Assembly: GCA_016191525.1 (NCBI GenBank)
Contig: JACPOK010000039.1
Location: 124,001-188,000, forward strand
DNA length: 64,000 nt
DNA from: Burkholderiales bacterium
Lineage (GTDB): Bacteria > Pseudomonadota > Gammaproteobacteria > Burkholderiales > Burkholderiaceae_C
Reading direction: 5' to 3'
Position 1 is the first letter of the stretch; every line of letters starts with the position of its first letter. This document shows positions 50,056 to 58,581 of this stretch, piece by piece. A program made the position numbers and the translations under genes. Below the pieces are notes generated by a model that was given only the letters and a program-made list of their open reading frames with translations, was not told the origin of the DNA and did not search any database.

Positions 50056-51968
50056 TGGCAAACACATCCACCTCTCCCCTGTACAAGGTGCCCGGCAAGC
50101 TGGTGCTGCCGGGCCAGCTGATGGGCAAGTACGTTGGCGGCGCGCTCTTCATGGCGCTGCTCCTGCTGCTGGTCTGCACGCAGTACGTGGCGTGGCGCTT
50201 CGGCTATCAGAACGCACTGGGCGGCCAGCTTTTCGAGCTCGGCGGCCACCGCATCTACGAACCCGTCAAGGTGTTCACGTGGTACCAGACCTGGGGCAAG
50301 GCCGCCGATCCCAAGATCTCGGGGCCTTTCGTGCACGTCATCTGGGCCGGCGGAATCGGCATCGTGCTGATCGCCATCGTCGCGATGGCGAAATTCCAGA
50401 GCGCGATCAAACGCGCGGACGAAGCCAACCGCGGCGACCACCTGCACGGCTCCGCGCACTGGGCCAGCCCCGACGAAGTGAAGAACACCGGCCTCATCGG
50501 CAGCGGCAAGGGCGTGTATGTCGGCGCGTGGAAGCACCCCAGGAGCGGGGACATCGCCTACCTGCGCCACGACGGGCCCGAGCACATCATGGCGTTCGCG
50601 CCGACGCGTTCGGGCAAGGGCGTGGGCCTGGTTCTGCCGACGTTGCTCGCGTGGCCGCACAGTGCGCTCATCTACGACATCAAGGGCGAAAACTGGGCCC
50701 TCACGGCGGGCTGGCGCAAGAACGAAGCGAACAACAAGGTGCTGAAGTTCGAGCCCACCGCCGGCGACGGCTCGAGCGTGCGCTACAACCCCCTCGCGCA
50801 AGTGCGGCTTCGCACCGGCAAGGAAGTGGCGGACATGCAGAACCTGATGACCATGATCGTCGACCCTGACGGCAAGGGGCTGCAGGACCACTGGCAAAAG
50901 AGCTCGCAGGCACTGCTGGTGGGCGTGGGGCTGCACGTGCTCTATTCCGAGCCGAACAAGACGCTGGCCGGCATCGTGGAGTTCCTGAGCAACCCGAAGC
51001 GCACGATCAAGGAGACGCTGGAGCACATGATGGCGGTCGACCACGACCTGGAAGGCGAAGGCTGGACGGGCGCGAGCGGCAAGCAGACCTTCCAGCACCC
51101 GGTGGTCATGGCGGTGGCCCGCGACATGACGAACAAGGCCGAGGAGGAGATGTCCAGCGTGCTCTCGACGGCGATCTCGTACCTGACGCTCTACCGCGAC
51201 CCGATCGTCGCCGCGAACACGTCCGGCATCGACTTCAAGGTCGGCGACCTGATGAACCTCGACCAGCCGGTTTCGCTGTACCTCGTGGTGCCACCCTCGG
51301 ACAAGGACCGCCTGAAGCCCCTCATTCGCCTGATCGTGAACCAGGTGGTGCGCGGCCTCACCGAGAAGATGGAGTTTGCCGACGGCCGCAGCGTCGCGAG
51401 CTACAAGCACCGCCTGCTGCTGATGATCGACGAATTCCCCAGCCTCGGGAAGCTCGATGTCTTCGAGGAGTCGCTCGCCTTCATCGCCGGCTACGGCCTG
51501 AAGGCCTACCTGATCATCCAGGACATCTCGCAGCTGTGGACGGCCTACGGCAAGGACGAGAGCATCTTCTCCAACTGCCACGTACGCATCGCCTATGCGC
51601 CCAACAAGATCGAGACGGCGGAGCTGCTGTCGAAGATGTGCGGCACGACGACCATCGTGCGCGACACGAAGTCGTATTCGGGCACGGCGATGTCGTCAAA
51701 GAAAAACGTGTCGATCAGCACGCAGGAGACCTCGCGTCCCCTGCTGTCGCCCGACGAGGTGATGCGCCTGCCTGCCGCGCGCAAGGACGCTTCGGGCAAC
51801 GTGGAGGAAGCCGGCGACATGCTGGTCTTCATGGCGGGCCACTCGCCGATCTACGGCAAGCAGATCCTGTACTTCATGGACCCCGTTTTCTCCGAACGGG
51901 CCAAGGTTCCCGCGCCCGCCATGAGCGACACGGTGGTAGAGCCGGAGCCGGTCTTCGCCAAGCCATGA
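50055..51968 (+). CDS. traG: TraG/VirD4-type coupling ATPase
   Basis: A 637-residue type IV coupling protein that selects substrates. Two N-terminal membrane helices (about 20-48 and 95-118), Walker A APTRSGKGVG, Walker B LLMIDEFPSLG, and the TraG/TraD C-terminal motifs (GYGLKAYLIIQDISQL). Its presence shows that the system exports specific substrates. In Tn4371-type elements traG precedes trbB; here it follows trbI. Confidence 0.93.
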   Translation: MANTSTSPLYKVPGKLVLPGQLMGKYVGGALFMALLLLLVCTQYVAWRFGYQNALGGQLFELGGHRIYEPVKVFTWYQTWGKAADPKISGPFVHVIWAGGIGIVLIAIVAMAKFQSAIKRADEANRGDHLHGSAHWASPDEVKNTGLIGSGKGVYVGAWKHPRSGDIAYLRHDGPEHIMAFAPTRSGKGVGLVLPTLLAWPHSALIYDIKGENWALTAGWRKNEANNKVLKFEPTAGDGSSVRYNPLAQVRLRTGKEVADMQNLMTMIVDPDGKGLQDHWQKSSQALLVGVGLHVLYSEPNKTLAGIVEFLSNPKRTIKETLEHMMAVDHDLEGEGWTGASGKQTFQHPVVMAVARDMTNKAEEEMSSVLSTAISYLTLYRDPIVAANTSGIDFKVGDLMNLDQPVSLYLVVPPSDKDRLKPLIRLIVNQVVRGLTEKMEFADGRSVASYKHRLLLMIDEFPSLGKLDVFEESLAFIAGYGLKAYLIIQDISQLWTAYGKDESIFSNCHVRIAYAPNKIETAELLSKMCGTTTIVRDTKSYSGTAMSSKKNVSISTQETSRPLLSPDEVMRLPAARKDASGNVEEAGDMLVFMAGHSPIYGKQILYFMDPVFSERAKVPAPAMSDTVVEPEPVFAKP

Positions 51969-52483
51969 TGGACTTCACGCCCGTGATGGAGCAGTGCGCG
52001 CCGCAGGTGGCCGCCGTGACCTTGCGGGCGATCATCGCGGTGGAAAGTGGCCATAATCCGCTCGCACTGAACGTCAACGGCGCCTGGAAGTTAGGCCGCC
52101 AGCCGCGCGACCTGAGCGAGGCCCGGGCCTGGCTGCACTGGCTGATGGCGCGCGGCCATTCGGTGGACGTCGGCCTGACGCAGGTCAACACCATGCACTT
52201 CACGCGGTTCGGCCTCACACCCGACAACGCCTTCGACCCCTGCCGCAACCTCGCCGCCGGCGCGAGCGTGCTGCACGAGGCTTACCAGGCGATGCGCGCG
52301 CGCCAGCCCGACCCGCAGGTCGCGCTGCGGCAGGCTGTATCGGCCTACAACACCGGCAGCCCCGAACGCGGTTTCCGCAACGGCTACGTCGCGCGCGTCG
52401 AAACCGCCGTGCGCCGGCGTGGTCCTCTTCCTCTTTCACAGGAGCAACACAATGGCCGAATCGACAACCGAACAGAGCGGTAG
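51965..52483 (+). CDS. VirB1/TrbN-like lytic transglycosylase
   Basis: A 172-residue lysozyme-like transglycosylase that opens peptidoglycan for the secretion apparatus. The catalytic Glu27 is in AIIAVESGHNPLAL; GLTQVNTMHF and AVSAYNTGSPERGF are the usual substrate-binding motifs. No signal peptide is visible, so the export route is unclear. ATG overlaps the coupling-protein stop by 4 bp. Confidence 0.88.
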   Translation: MMDFTPVMEQCAPQVAAVTLRAIIAVESGHNPLALNVNGAWKLGRQPRDLSEARAWLHWLMARGHSVDVGLTQVNTMHFTRFGLTPDNAFDPCRNLAAGASVLHEAYQAMRARQPDPQVALRQAVSAYNTGSPERGFRNGYVARVETAVRRRGPLPLSQEQHNGRIDNRTER

Positions 52484-54326
52484 AAGCGAGCGCCGCGGCA
52501 ACTTCATCGGCCAGCGTGGGCAGCAGCAGCCGCAGCTGCAAGCGGATCCGCACGTGCTGAAGTCGGCGGCGCTGCTCGACTACCAGTTCTCGAAGCAGTT
52601 CACCCCGGACAGCATCGGTGACCTCCGGTCCAAGACCGAGCGGGGGCTTGGCGTGATGAAGGACGATTTCGGCAAGATGCTCGACCAGGCCGAGCTCACG
52701 TCGAAGTCGATCGCTTCGCGCGAGAACAACACGAAGATGAAGACCGGCATGTTCGACAAGGAACACGTCGCCGACAGCGTGGAGGTGGGCAGGCAGGTCG
52801 AAAAGCTCCTTGCGCAGGCCAAGGAGTGGCGCGGGCAGTTCGACGAAAACGGCAAGCGCAAGCAGACCGGGAACCTCTCCAACCGGACCGAGGAAGCCGA
52901 CGAAAAGCGCATGGAGAAGATCAAGGCCTGCGAGCAGATCATCGCCGGCGCGGAGCTCACCAAGGCCCAGATGTCGGGCGGCCTGGACAACCTCAAGGCG
53001 CTGAAGGCGCAGCAGGAAAAGGACCCGCACAACGCCCAGCTCAATGCCGACCTCCGCCTCGAGGACGCGAGGACGCTGCGCGAAAAGTTCGGGATGAAGG
53101 CTCTGAGCGGCGGCACCTCCGCGGTCGGCGGGATCACGGTGCCCAACCCCCAGACCGGCAAGAACGAGGTCGCCTTCGTCTTCAAGAGCATCCAGGGCGA
53201 GACCGACCAGACCGGGCTGGCCAAGGGCGGCGGCGCCCTGCGCGAAGTGATGTCCAGCGCGATCTGCAACGAGTTCAAGTACGGTCCGGGCAAGCTGGAC
53301 ACCGGGTGGCCGCAGACCACGTTGACGGAGATCAAGGATCTGGCGGGTGTGCCGCAGAAGGGTGCGCTGATCGACGGCATCAAGGGCCGGGAGGTTTACC
53401 GGGACGGCGACAACCACAAGGAGGCGAAGGATCGCTTCAATTCCCTCAAGCCGGAAGACATCCAGCTCAACGAGTTCGTCAACCTCGCCATGTCGCAGTT
53501 CGACATCAAGTGGGGCAACGTGATGCAGGAAGAAGGCACGGGTAAGCTGCGCCCGTTCGACGGCGGCGCGGCTTTCCCGACGGACAACCTGTTCGCGGGC
53601 TACGGCCTGGCGACGGAGGGCCAGGCCAAGGGCATGAACCTGCTGGAATTCAAGGGCGACGAGCACGCCGCCGCCAAGCTGCCGATCTCCGACGACCTGA
53701 AAAAGCGGTTCGGGAAGATCAGCCTGGAGGGGATGGAGGCGGCAAGCCAGGCCGTGATCGCCGAGGCGCGCAAGGCCGGCATGTCGGAGGAGAACATCAA
53801 GGGCCTCGAGCAGGGCATGGTGCTGGCGAAGGAATCGGTGAAGGGCATGCAGACGATCCTGGGCAACAACCCGGACATCAAGCTGGGCGACTTCCTGAGG
53901 GAATGCGAGAAGGATATCTACACCCCGCAGCTCGACAAGCGCAAAGACCAGTTCATGGAGAGCCAGCGGGAGATCTACAAGGGCATCTGCGACAAGCACC
54001 CGGGGTGCTTCCAGCCGCCCGAAATGTTCACTGCGAAGCAGATCTACGAGAACTTCACGTCCCCCGACCAGATCCAGGCTTTCCAGCGGCTGGAGAAGGG
54101 GCTCGCGCCGGACAGCTCGAAGAACCTGAAGGAGGAACTCAAGAAGTGCAGCGTCGCCACGCCGATTGCCGCGGAGAGCTTCTTCAAGGGAGTCGCGTCG
54201 AAGGTCACCAATAATGCCAACGTTCCCGAGGAGGTGAAGGCGATCGTCCGGTCGCCCGAGGCGCAGGCACAGCACCTCGAGTTGCAGACGTCGCACACGC
54301 AGAAGAGAGGCGGCCGCGGCGTCTGA
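52452..54326 (+). CDS. Kinase-like candidate T4SS effector (624 residues)
   Basis: I recognise no named family. The N-terminal 215 residues are charged and helical. Residues about 215-380 fit a protein-kinase-like catalytic core: a Gly-rich stretch (SGGTSAVGGITV, 219-230), AFVFK with Lys245, a helix with Glu265, a catalytic loop DIKWGN (Asp351, Lys353, Asn356) and a metal-binding FDGG (Asp370), 14 residues after Asn356 as in kinases. The C-terminal 250 residues are helical, ending in the basic tail QKRGGRGV. AGGAG precedes the ATG, and it overlaps the transglycosylase by 32 bp. Position directly after the coupling protein suggests a secreted substrate; both kinase and effector roles are inference. 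Confidence 0.6.
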   Translation: MAESTTEQSGRSERRGNFIGQRGQQQPQLQADPHVLKSAALLDYQFSKQFTPDSIGDLRSKTERGLGVMKDDFGKMLDQAELTSKSIASRENNTKMKTGMFDKEHVADSVEVGRQVEKLLAQAKEWRGQFDENGKRKQTGNLSNRTEEADEKRMEKIKACEQIIAGAELTKAQMSGGLDNLKALKAQQEKDPHNAQLNADLRLEDARTLREKFGMKALSGGTSAVGGITVPNPQTGKNEVAFVFKSIQGETDQTGLAKGGGALREVMSSAICNEFKYGPGKLDTGWPQTTLTEIKDLAGVPQKGALIDGIKGREVYRDGDNHKEAKDRFNSLKPEDIQLNEFVNLAMSQFDIKWGNVMQEEGTGKLRPFDGGAAFPTDNLFAGYGLATEGQAKGMNLLEFKGDEHAAAKLPISDDLKKRFGKISLEGMEAASQAVIAEARKAGMSEENIKGLEQGMVLAKESVKGMQTILGNNPDIKLGDFLRECEKDIYTPQLDKRKDQFMESQREIYKGICDKHPGCFQPPEMFTAKQIYENFTSPDQIQAFQRLEKGLAPDSSKNLKEELKKCSVATPIAAESFFKGVASKVTNNANVPEEVKAIVRSPEAQAQHLELQTSHTQKRGGRGV

Positions 54327-54342
54327 GGCCCGCGTTCTTCGC

Positions 54343-54801
54343 TTGGCCGATCGGCCGCCGTGGGTGGCAGTCGTCGCCGGCTGGCTGCACGCCGAATGGG
54401 CCTGCCACCGGGGCGAACCGGTGGCCGAAGTCCAGGCGCGACTCGCACGGCGGCTGCTGGCACCGGAACCCGTCGCGGTCTGGGTAGTCGAGGCGGGCGG
54501 CGAGCCGGCCGGCACGGCCAGCCTGGTGGTCGAGGACAATCCGATCGGCCCGGGCAGCCTGCTGTGCCTCGCAGACCTGATCGTGGCGCCGGAGCGGCGC
54601 GGCCAGGGAATCGGCCGGGTGCTTTGCACTCACGCGTCGACGCATGCACGCGGGCTCGGATTCGATTCGCTCCATGCATTCACCAGCCCGGGGCGGTCGT
54701 TCCTTCAACGCATGGGCTGGTCGGTCGTGGCGGACACCGTCATGACGGTCGGCGGCCAGGAGCGCGAGGCCACCTTGCGGGTCAGTCGTCCTGACCGGTA
54801 A
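54343..54801 (+). CDS. GNAT-family N-acetyltransferase
   Basis: A 152-residue acetyltransferase. The acetyl-CoA-binding motif RRGQGIGRVL follows ADLIVAPE, and the C-terminal FLQRMGW is typical of GNAT proteins. The best start is TTG at 54343, 16 bp after the kinase-like gene; no ATG is available. Last gene of the secretion operon. It could modify the effector, act as immunity factor or be a passenger. Confidence 0.78.
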   Translation: MADRPPWVAVVAGWLHAEWACHRGEPVAEVQARLARRLLAPEPVAVWVVEAGGEPAGTASLVVEDNPIGPGSLLCLADLIVAPERRGQGIGRVLCTHASTHARGLGFDSLHAFTSPGRSFLQRMGWSVVADTVMTVGGQEREATLRVSRPDR

Positions 54802-54805
54802 GGGG

Positions 54806-55774
54806 TTACCTGCGCGACAGAACCTGGGCGAACACCGCGCTGTCCACGTTGCCGCCGGTGAGCGCCACGCCCACGCTGCGGCCCCGCCAGCGGCCCTTTT
54901 GCTGCATTGCAGCGGCCAGCGCGGCGGCGCCCGCGCCTTCGGCCACGTTGTGGGTGTCGGCGAACAGCACGCGCATGGCCTGCGCCACTTCATCGTCGGT
55001 GACGGCCACCACTTCTTCCGCGTTGCGCAGCAGGATGTCCAGCGGCTCTTCATCGGCGATGCGGCAGGCCATTCCATCGGCCAGCACGGTGGTCACGGGC
55101 GCGGCCACCACCTTGCGTTGACGGAAGGAATCCAGGTAAGTGGTGGCGTGCGCCGAGCACACAGCCACCAGCTTCGATTTCGCGCCGGTGTGCGCGCGTG
55201 CCGCTACAGCCGCGCAAAAGCCCGAGCCCTGACCGATGGGAACGAACAGCACGTCGGGTTCCTGGCCGCGCGCAAAGCTCTCAAAGAACTCCACCCAGCA
55301 GCTCATCACACCCAGGATCAGGTTGCGGTGGAACGAGGGCACCATGTGCAGGCGCTGTTCCGCCGCCATGTGGATCGCGAATTCGCGCGCCGCCTGGAAA
55401 TCGTCGCCCTGCTCCAGCAGCGTGACGCCCAGCGCCTTCATGGCCGCGTTCTTTTCCACCGAGTTGCCGCGCGGCACCACGATGGTGGCGGCCATGCCGT
55501 ACTTGCGCGCGCCAAAGCCGACCGACTGGCCGTGGTTGCCGCGGGTGGCGCTGATCACGCCGCGCAGCGCCGGCTGCTCGCGCGCCAGCGCCTCGAAGTA
55601 GGTCAGGCCGCCGCGCACCTTGAAAGCGCCGGCGGGGGTATGGTTCTCGTGCTTGACCCACACCGTCATGCCCAGCCGCTCACGCAGCAGGGGCCAGGCG
55701 TATTGGGGCGTGGGCAGCAACACGGCGCGCACGGTTTCACGTGCGGCGACGACTTCTTCGGGTTTGAATTTCAT
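54806..55774 (-). CDS. Threonine/serine dehydratase-like PLP enzyme
   Basis: A 322-residue fold-type II PLP enzyme. The PLP lysine is in PAGAFKVRGG, the phosphate-binding loop region is around ISATRGNHGQS, and VPIGQGSGF and LTGGNVD follow. It lacks the regulatory ACT domain, so it is a catabolic type; serine racemase or threonine dehydratase are both possible. Last gene of the nine-gene minus-strand operon; overlaps the LysE-type gene by 4 bp. Confidence 0.85.
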   Translation of the reverse strand: MKFKPEEVVAARETVRAVLLPTPQYAWPLLRERLGMTVWVKHENHTPAGAFKVRGGLTYFEALAREQPALRGVISATRGNHGQSVGFGARKYGMAATIVVPRGNSVEKNAAMKALGVTLLEQGDDFQAAREFAIHMAAEQRLHMVPSFHRNLILGVMSCWVEFFESFARGQEPDVLFVPIGQGSGFCAAVAARAHTGAKSKLVAVCSAHATTYLDSFRQRKVVAAPVTTVLADGMACRIADEEPLDILLRNAEEVVAVTDDEVAQAMRVLFADTHNVAEGAGAAALAAAMQQKGRWRGRSVGVALTGGNVDSAVFAQVLSRR

Positions 55775-56403
55775 TTGCGGTCCATGAAGGCGATGCGCAG
55801 GGCCAGGCCGGCCAGCACCGTGCCCATCAGGTAGCGCTGGGCCAGCAGCCAGCCGCGGCTGCGCGAGAGAAAGGCGCTAATGCCGGCGGCGCCCAGGATC
55901 AGCAGCGAGTTCACGGTGCCGCTGATGGCGATCTGCGTGGCGCCCAGCTGCAGGCTTTGCACCAGCACGCTGCCGCGTTCGGGGTGCAGGAACTGCGGCA
56001 GCAGCGACAGGCAGAACATCGCCACCTTGGGGTTGAGTAGGTTGGTGACAAAGCCCATGCGGAACAATTTGGCGGGCGAATCGGGCGGCAGCACGCGCGG
56101 CTGGAATGGGCTGCTGCCGCCGGGCTTCATGGCCTGCCAAGCCAGCCACAGCAGGTAGGCCGCGCCGGCCAGTTTGATGGCGGTGAAAGCCAGCGGCACG
56201 GCCATCAGCACCGCGCTCAGGCCCACGGTGGCGGCGAGCAGGTGCGCCACGAAGCCGAGCAGCACGCCCGCCAGCGAGATCAGGCCCGCGCTGCGGCCCT
56301 GGCACAGCGTGCGCGAGATGCAATAGATCATGTTGGGGCCGGGCGTCAGCACCAGCACCAGCGAGGCCAGGGCGAACCAGCCCAGTTCAGGGAGTTCCAG
56401 CAT
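55771..56403 (-). CDS. LysE/RhtB-family amino acid exporter
   Basis: A 210-residue inner-membrane exporter with about six helices. The N-terminal LTPGPNMIYCISRTLCQGRSAG is the LysE/RhtB signature, and FVTNLLNPKVAMF is the conserved helix-4 region. Exports neutral or basic amino acids, or homoserine lactones; substrate unknown. It is coupled by overlaps to the dehydratase and the VOC gene. Confidence 0.88.
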   Translation of the reverse strand: MLELPELGWFALASLVLVLTPGPNMIYCISRTLCQGRSAGLISLAGVLLGFVAHLLAATVGLSAVLMAVPLAFTAIKLAGAAYLLWLAWQAMKPGGSSPFQPRVLPPDSPAKLFRMGFVTNLLNPKVAMFCLSLLPQFLHPERGSVLVQSLQLGATQIAISGTVNSLLILGAAGISAFLSRSRGWLLAQRYLMGTVLAGLALRIAFMDRK

Positions 56404-57083
56404 CAGGTGCCTTTCGATTCAAGCGTGACGGCGCCGCGCGGCGTCGTCAGCGTCGCGCACAGGTTGGGCGGGCCGGCCTGCACTGCGACCTGCTGCAGGC
56501 CCAAGGCGACATAGGCGGCGCGCAGGTCGTCGGGCCGGGGGTGGGTGGCGGCCATGGCGGTGAGCGACAGTTCCGAAGGCGCCAAGCCGTCGGCGGCGTG
56601 CACCTCGCCCCATTGGATCAGCGTGGGCAGCGCGCCATAGAACAGACGCTGGCCGTCGGCGCGCACGCTGATCTGCCACTGCAGCAGGCCGCGCGGCGTC
56701 GGCCGCTCGGCATGCAGCAGCGCGCCGCGGTCGATGCCCAGGCCCGCCAGCGCGCGCATGGCCGCGGCGGCATCCTGCGTATTGGCGACGAAGTGCACCA
56801 GCCGCGGCTCGTGCTTCACCGCTGCGCGGAGATGGGCGTCGTCCAGGTCGAACCAGCGCGTGCGGCCGGGATCGGCCGCGCCCGGGTTGATGGCAATGAT
56901 CTCCAGGTAGGCGCGCGGAAACTGCGGCCCGGCGATGCGCAGCAGCTTGTTGTGCGTGCCCATCAGCGGGTGCTCGCCGCCCGGGCCGGCCTCGACGCCC
57001 AGCACCTGTCGGCACCAGGCCTCGCCCTGCGCCAGCGTGTCCGCGGCGATGACGAGGTGGTCGACCTGGGCGGAAATGATCAC
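56403..57083 (-). CDS. VOC-superfamily protein (glyoxalase-like)
   Basis: A 226-residue protein starting with a VOC fold (VDHLVIAADTLAQGEAWCRQVLGVE), followed by HPLMGTHNKLL and LEIIAINPGA, typical of the glyoxalase-like DUF that acts on unknown small molecules. It shares one base with the LysE gene and overlaps phzF-like by 4 bp, so is part of the operon. Confidence 0.83.
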   Translation of the reverse strand: MIISAQVDHLVIAADTLAQGEAWCRQVLGVEAGPGGEHPLMGTHNKLLRIAGPQFPRAYLEIIAINPGAADPGRTRWFDLDDAHLRAAVKHEPRLVHFVANTQDAAAAMRALAGLGIDRGALLHAERPTPRGLLQWQISVRADGQRLFYGALPTLIQWGEVHAADGLAPSELSLTAMAATHPRPDDLRAAYVALGLQQVAVQAGPPNLCATLTTPRGAVTLESKGT

Positions 57084-57940
57084 AGCGCCACCGTGCCCGT
57101 GATGCAGGTGACGGATTCACCGCCCACCCAGACCTGGCCGTTGTCGTCGCGCTCGATGTGCACGCGGCCGGCGCGTTCCATGCAGGTGCCCTGCGCGGCC
57201 ACATAGGCGGGCGGGAGGTGGCCTTCCTCGATCAGCCACTGGGCCAGGCTGGCGTTCAGGCTGCCCGTCACGGGGTCTTCGTTGATGCCCACGGGTGCGG
57301 CGAAAGCGCGCACCTCCAGCAGCGGCTTTGCTATCGAATTGCTAGCGCCTTGTGCTTGCTGGATGCCGGCTACGCCCACTTTTTGCCCCAGGTTCTTGAG
57401 CTCCAGGTGGCTCGGCGAGAGCTTCAGCACGGTCTGCGGGCTGTCCAGCAGCAGGCCTAGCCAGACCGGCCCGTTGTCCAGCAACTGCGCCGCCACCACC
57501 TGCTGCGCGCTGACGCCCAGCGCGGAAGCCACCTGCGCCAGAACGGCGGGGCTGGGTGCGCTGCGCTTCATGGGCGGCGCCGCGAAAGCCTGGCGCGTAC
57601 CGTCGGCGCGGATGCGCACCAGGCCCTGCTTGCATTCCTGGACGATGACGTTGCGGCCCTTGGGCTTGCCGCCGTTTTCCAGCCAGGCGTGGCAGCTGCC
57701 CAGCGTGGGGTGGCCGGCAAACGGCAATTCGCCGCCGGGCGTGAAGATGCGCACCCGGTAGTCCGCGCCCGGCTCGGTCGGCGGCAGCAGGAACGTGGTT
57801 TCCGACAGGTTGGTCCACTGCGCGAAATGCTGCATCTGTTCGTCGGACAGGCCGCTGCCGTCCAGCACCACCGCCAGCGGGTTGCCGCGGTAGGGCACGC
57901 CGGTGAAGACGTCGATTTGCTTGAAGGGGCGTTGCTTCAT
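57080..57940 (-). CDS. PhzF-family isomerase/epimerase
   Basis: A 286-residue member of the PhzF / diaminopimelate-epimerase fold: FKQIDVFTGVPYRGNPLAVVLDG, TFLLPP, FTPGGELPFAGHPTLGS and EDPVTGSLNASLAQWLI. It is probably an isomerase of a cyclic or amino-acid-derived substrate; there is no phenazine cluster here. A dispersed 17-bp repeat at 57330-57346 is inside the frame. 16 bp from the GST gene. Confidence 0.87.
   Translation of the reverse strand: MKQRPFKQIDVFTGVPYRGNPLAVVLDGSGLSDEQMQHFAQWTNLSETTFLLPPTEPGADYRVRIFTPGGELPFAGHPTLGSCHAWLENGGKPKGRNVIVQECKQGLVRIRADGTRQAFAAPPMKRSAPSPAVLAQVASALGVSAQQVVAAQLLDNGPVWLGLLLDSPQTVLKLSPSHLELKNLGQKVGVAGIQQAQGASNSIAKPLLEVRAFAAPVGINEDPVTGSLNASLAQWLIEEGHLPPAYVAAQGTCMERAGRVHIERDDNGQVWVGGESVTCITGTVAL
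57330..57346. repeat. Comamonadaceae-type repeat inside the phzF-like gene
   Basis: GCTATCGAATTGCTAGC within the coding frame, at the segment QGASNSIAKPLL between the two domains. Confidence 0.5.
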
Positions 57941-57956
57941 GGTCAGTTCCTTGGCG

Positions 57957-58577
57957 TTATGACAGCGGCACGTCCAGCGCGCCGCGGCTGGCGGGGCGGG
58001 CCAGCACGGCGGCATACCAGCGTTCCAGGTGCGGCCGTGCGGGCCGCGGCTGGGGCAGGCCGGTCCAGCGGTGCAGTTCGCAGGCGATGGGGATGTCGGC
58101 CATGGTGAAGGCGTCACCGGCCATGAAGGCTCGGCGCGACAGGTGCTCGTCCAGCATCGCCATCAATTCCTCCGTGGCCGCGGTGGAGCGCGCGATGCGG
58201 TCCATGTCGCGCCGCTCGGCGGGCGTGCGCATCCACTGGATAAAGGCGTCACGCCCGGCCGGGTTCAGCGTGGTCTGCTGCCAGTCCATCCAGCGCTCGG
58301 CGTCGAAGCGCTGCGCCAGCGGCTCGGGGTAGAGCGTGCCGGGCGCGTACTTCGCGCACAGGTAGCGCACGATCACGTTCGACTCCCACAGCCGCACGTC
58401 ACCGTCTTCCAGCAGCGGCACCATGGCATTCGGGTTTTTGGCCAGGTACTCCGGCGTCTTGACGATGCCGAACTCGTGGCCGGCATCGATGCGCTCGAAC
58501 GGCACGCCGGCTTCCTGCGCCGCCAGCACCGCCTTGCGCACGTTGATGGACGAGATGCGGCCCCAGAGCTTGAGCAT
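57957..58577 (-). CDS. Glutathione S-transferase family protein
   Basis: A 206-residue GST with N-terminal thioredoxin-like domain (LWGRISSINVRKAVLAAQE, the NAMVPLLEDGD cis-Pro loop, LWESNVIVRYL) and C-terminal helical domain (ARRAFMAGDAFTMADIPIACE). The active-site residue is probably Ser in RISSINV. Four bases after the aminotransferase stop; operon member. Confidence 0.88.
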   Translation of the reverse strand: MLKLWGRISSINVRKAVLAAQEAGVPFERIDAGHEFGIVKTPEYLAKNPNAMVPLLEDGDVRLWESNVIVRYLCAKYAPGTLYPEPLAQRFDAERWMDWQQTTLNPAGRDAFIQWMRTPAERRDMDRIARSTAATEELMAMLDEHLSRRAFMAGDAFTMADIPIACELHRWTGLPQPRPARPHLERWYAAVLARPASRGALDVPLS

Positions 58578-58581
58578 GGCG

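Noticed and set aside
52419..52451. Earlier start for the kinase-like protein
   Set aside because: The ATG at 52452 has a clear AGGAG at the right distance, while the upstream codon has none.
38071..54805. Integration borders (att repeats, tRNA, integrase) of the secretion island
   Set aside because: I looked for direct repeats, a tRNA end or a recombinase near both ends and saw none, so no mobile-element boundary is claimed.
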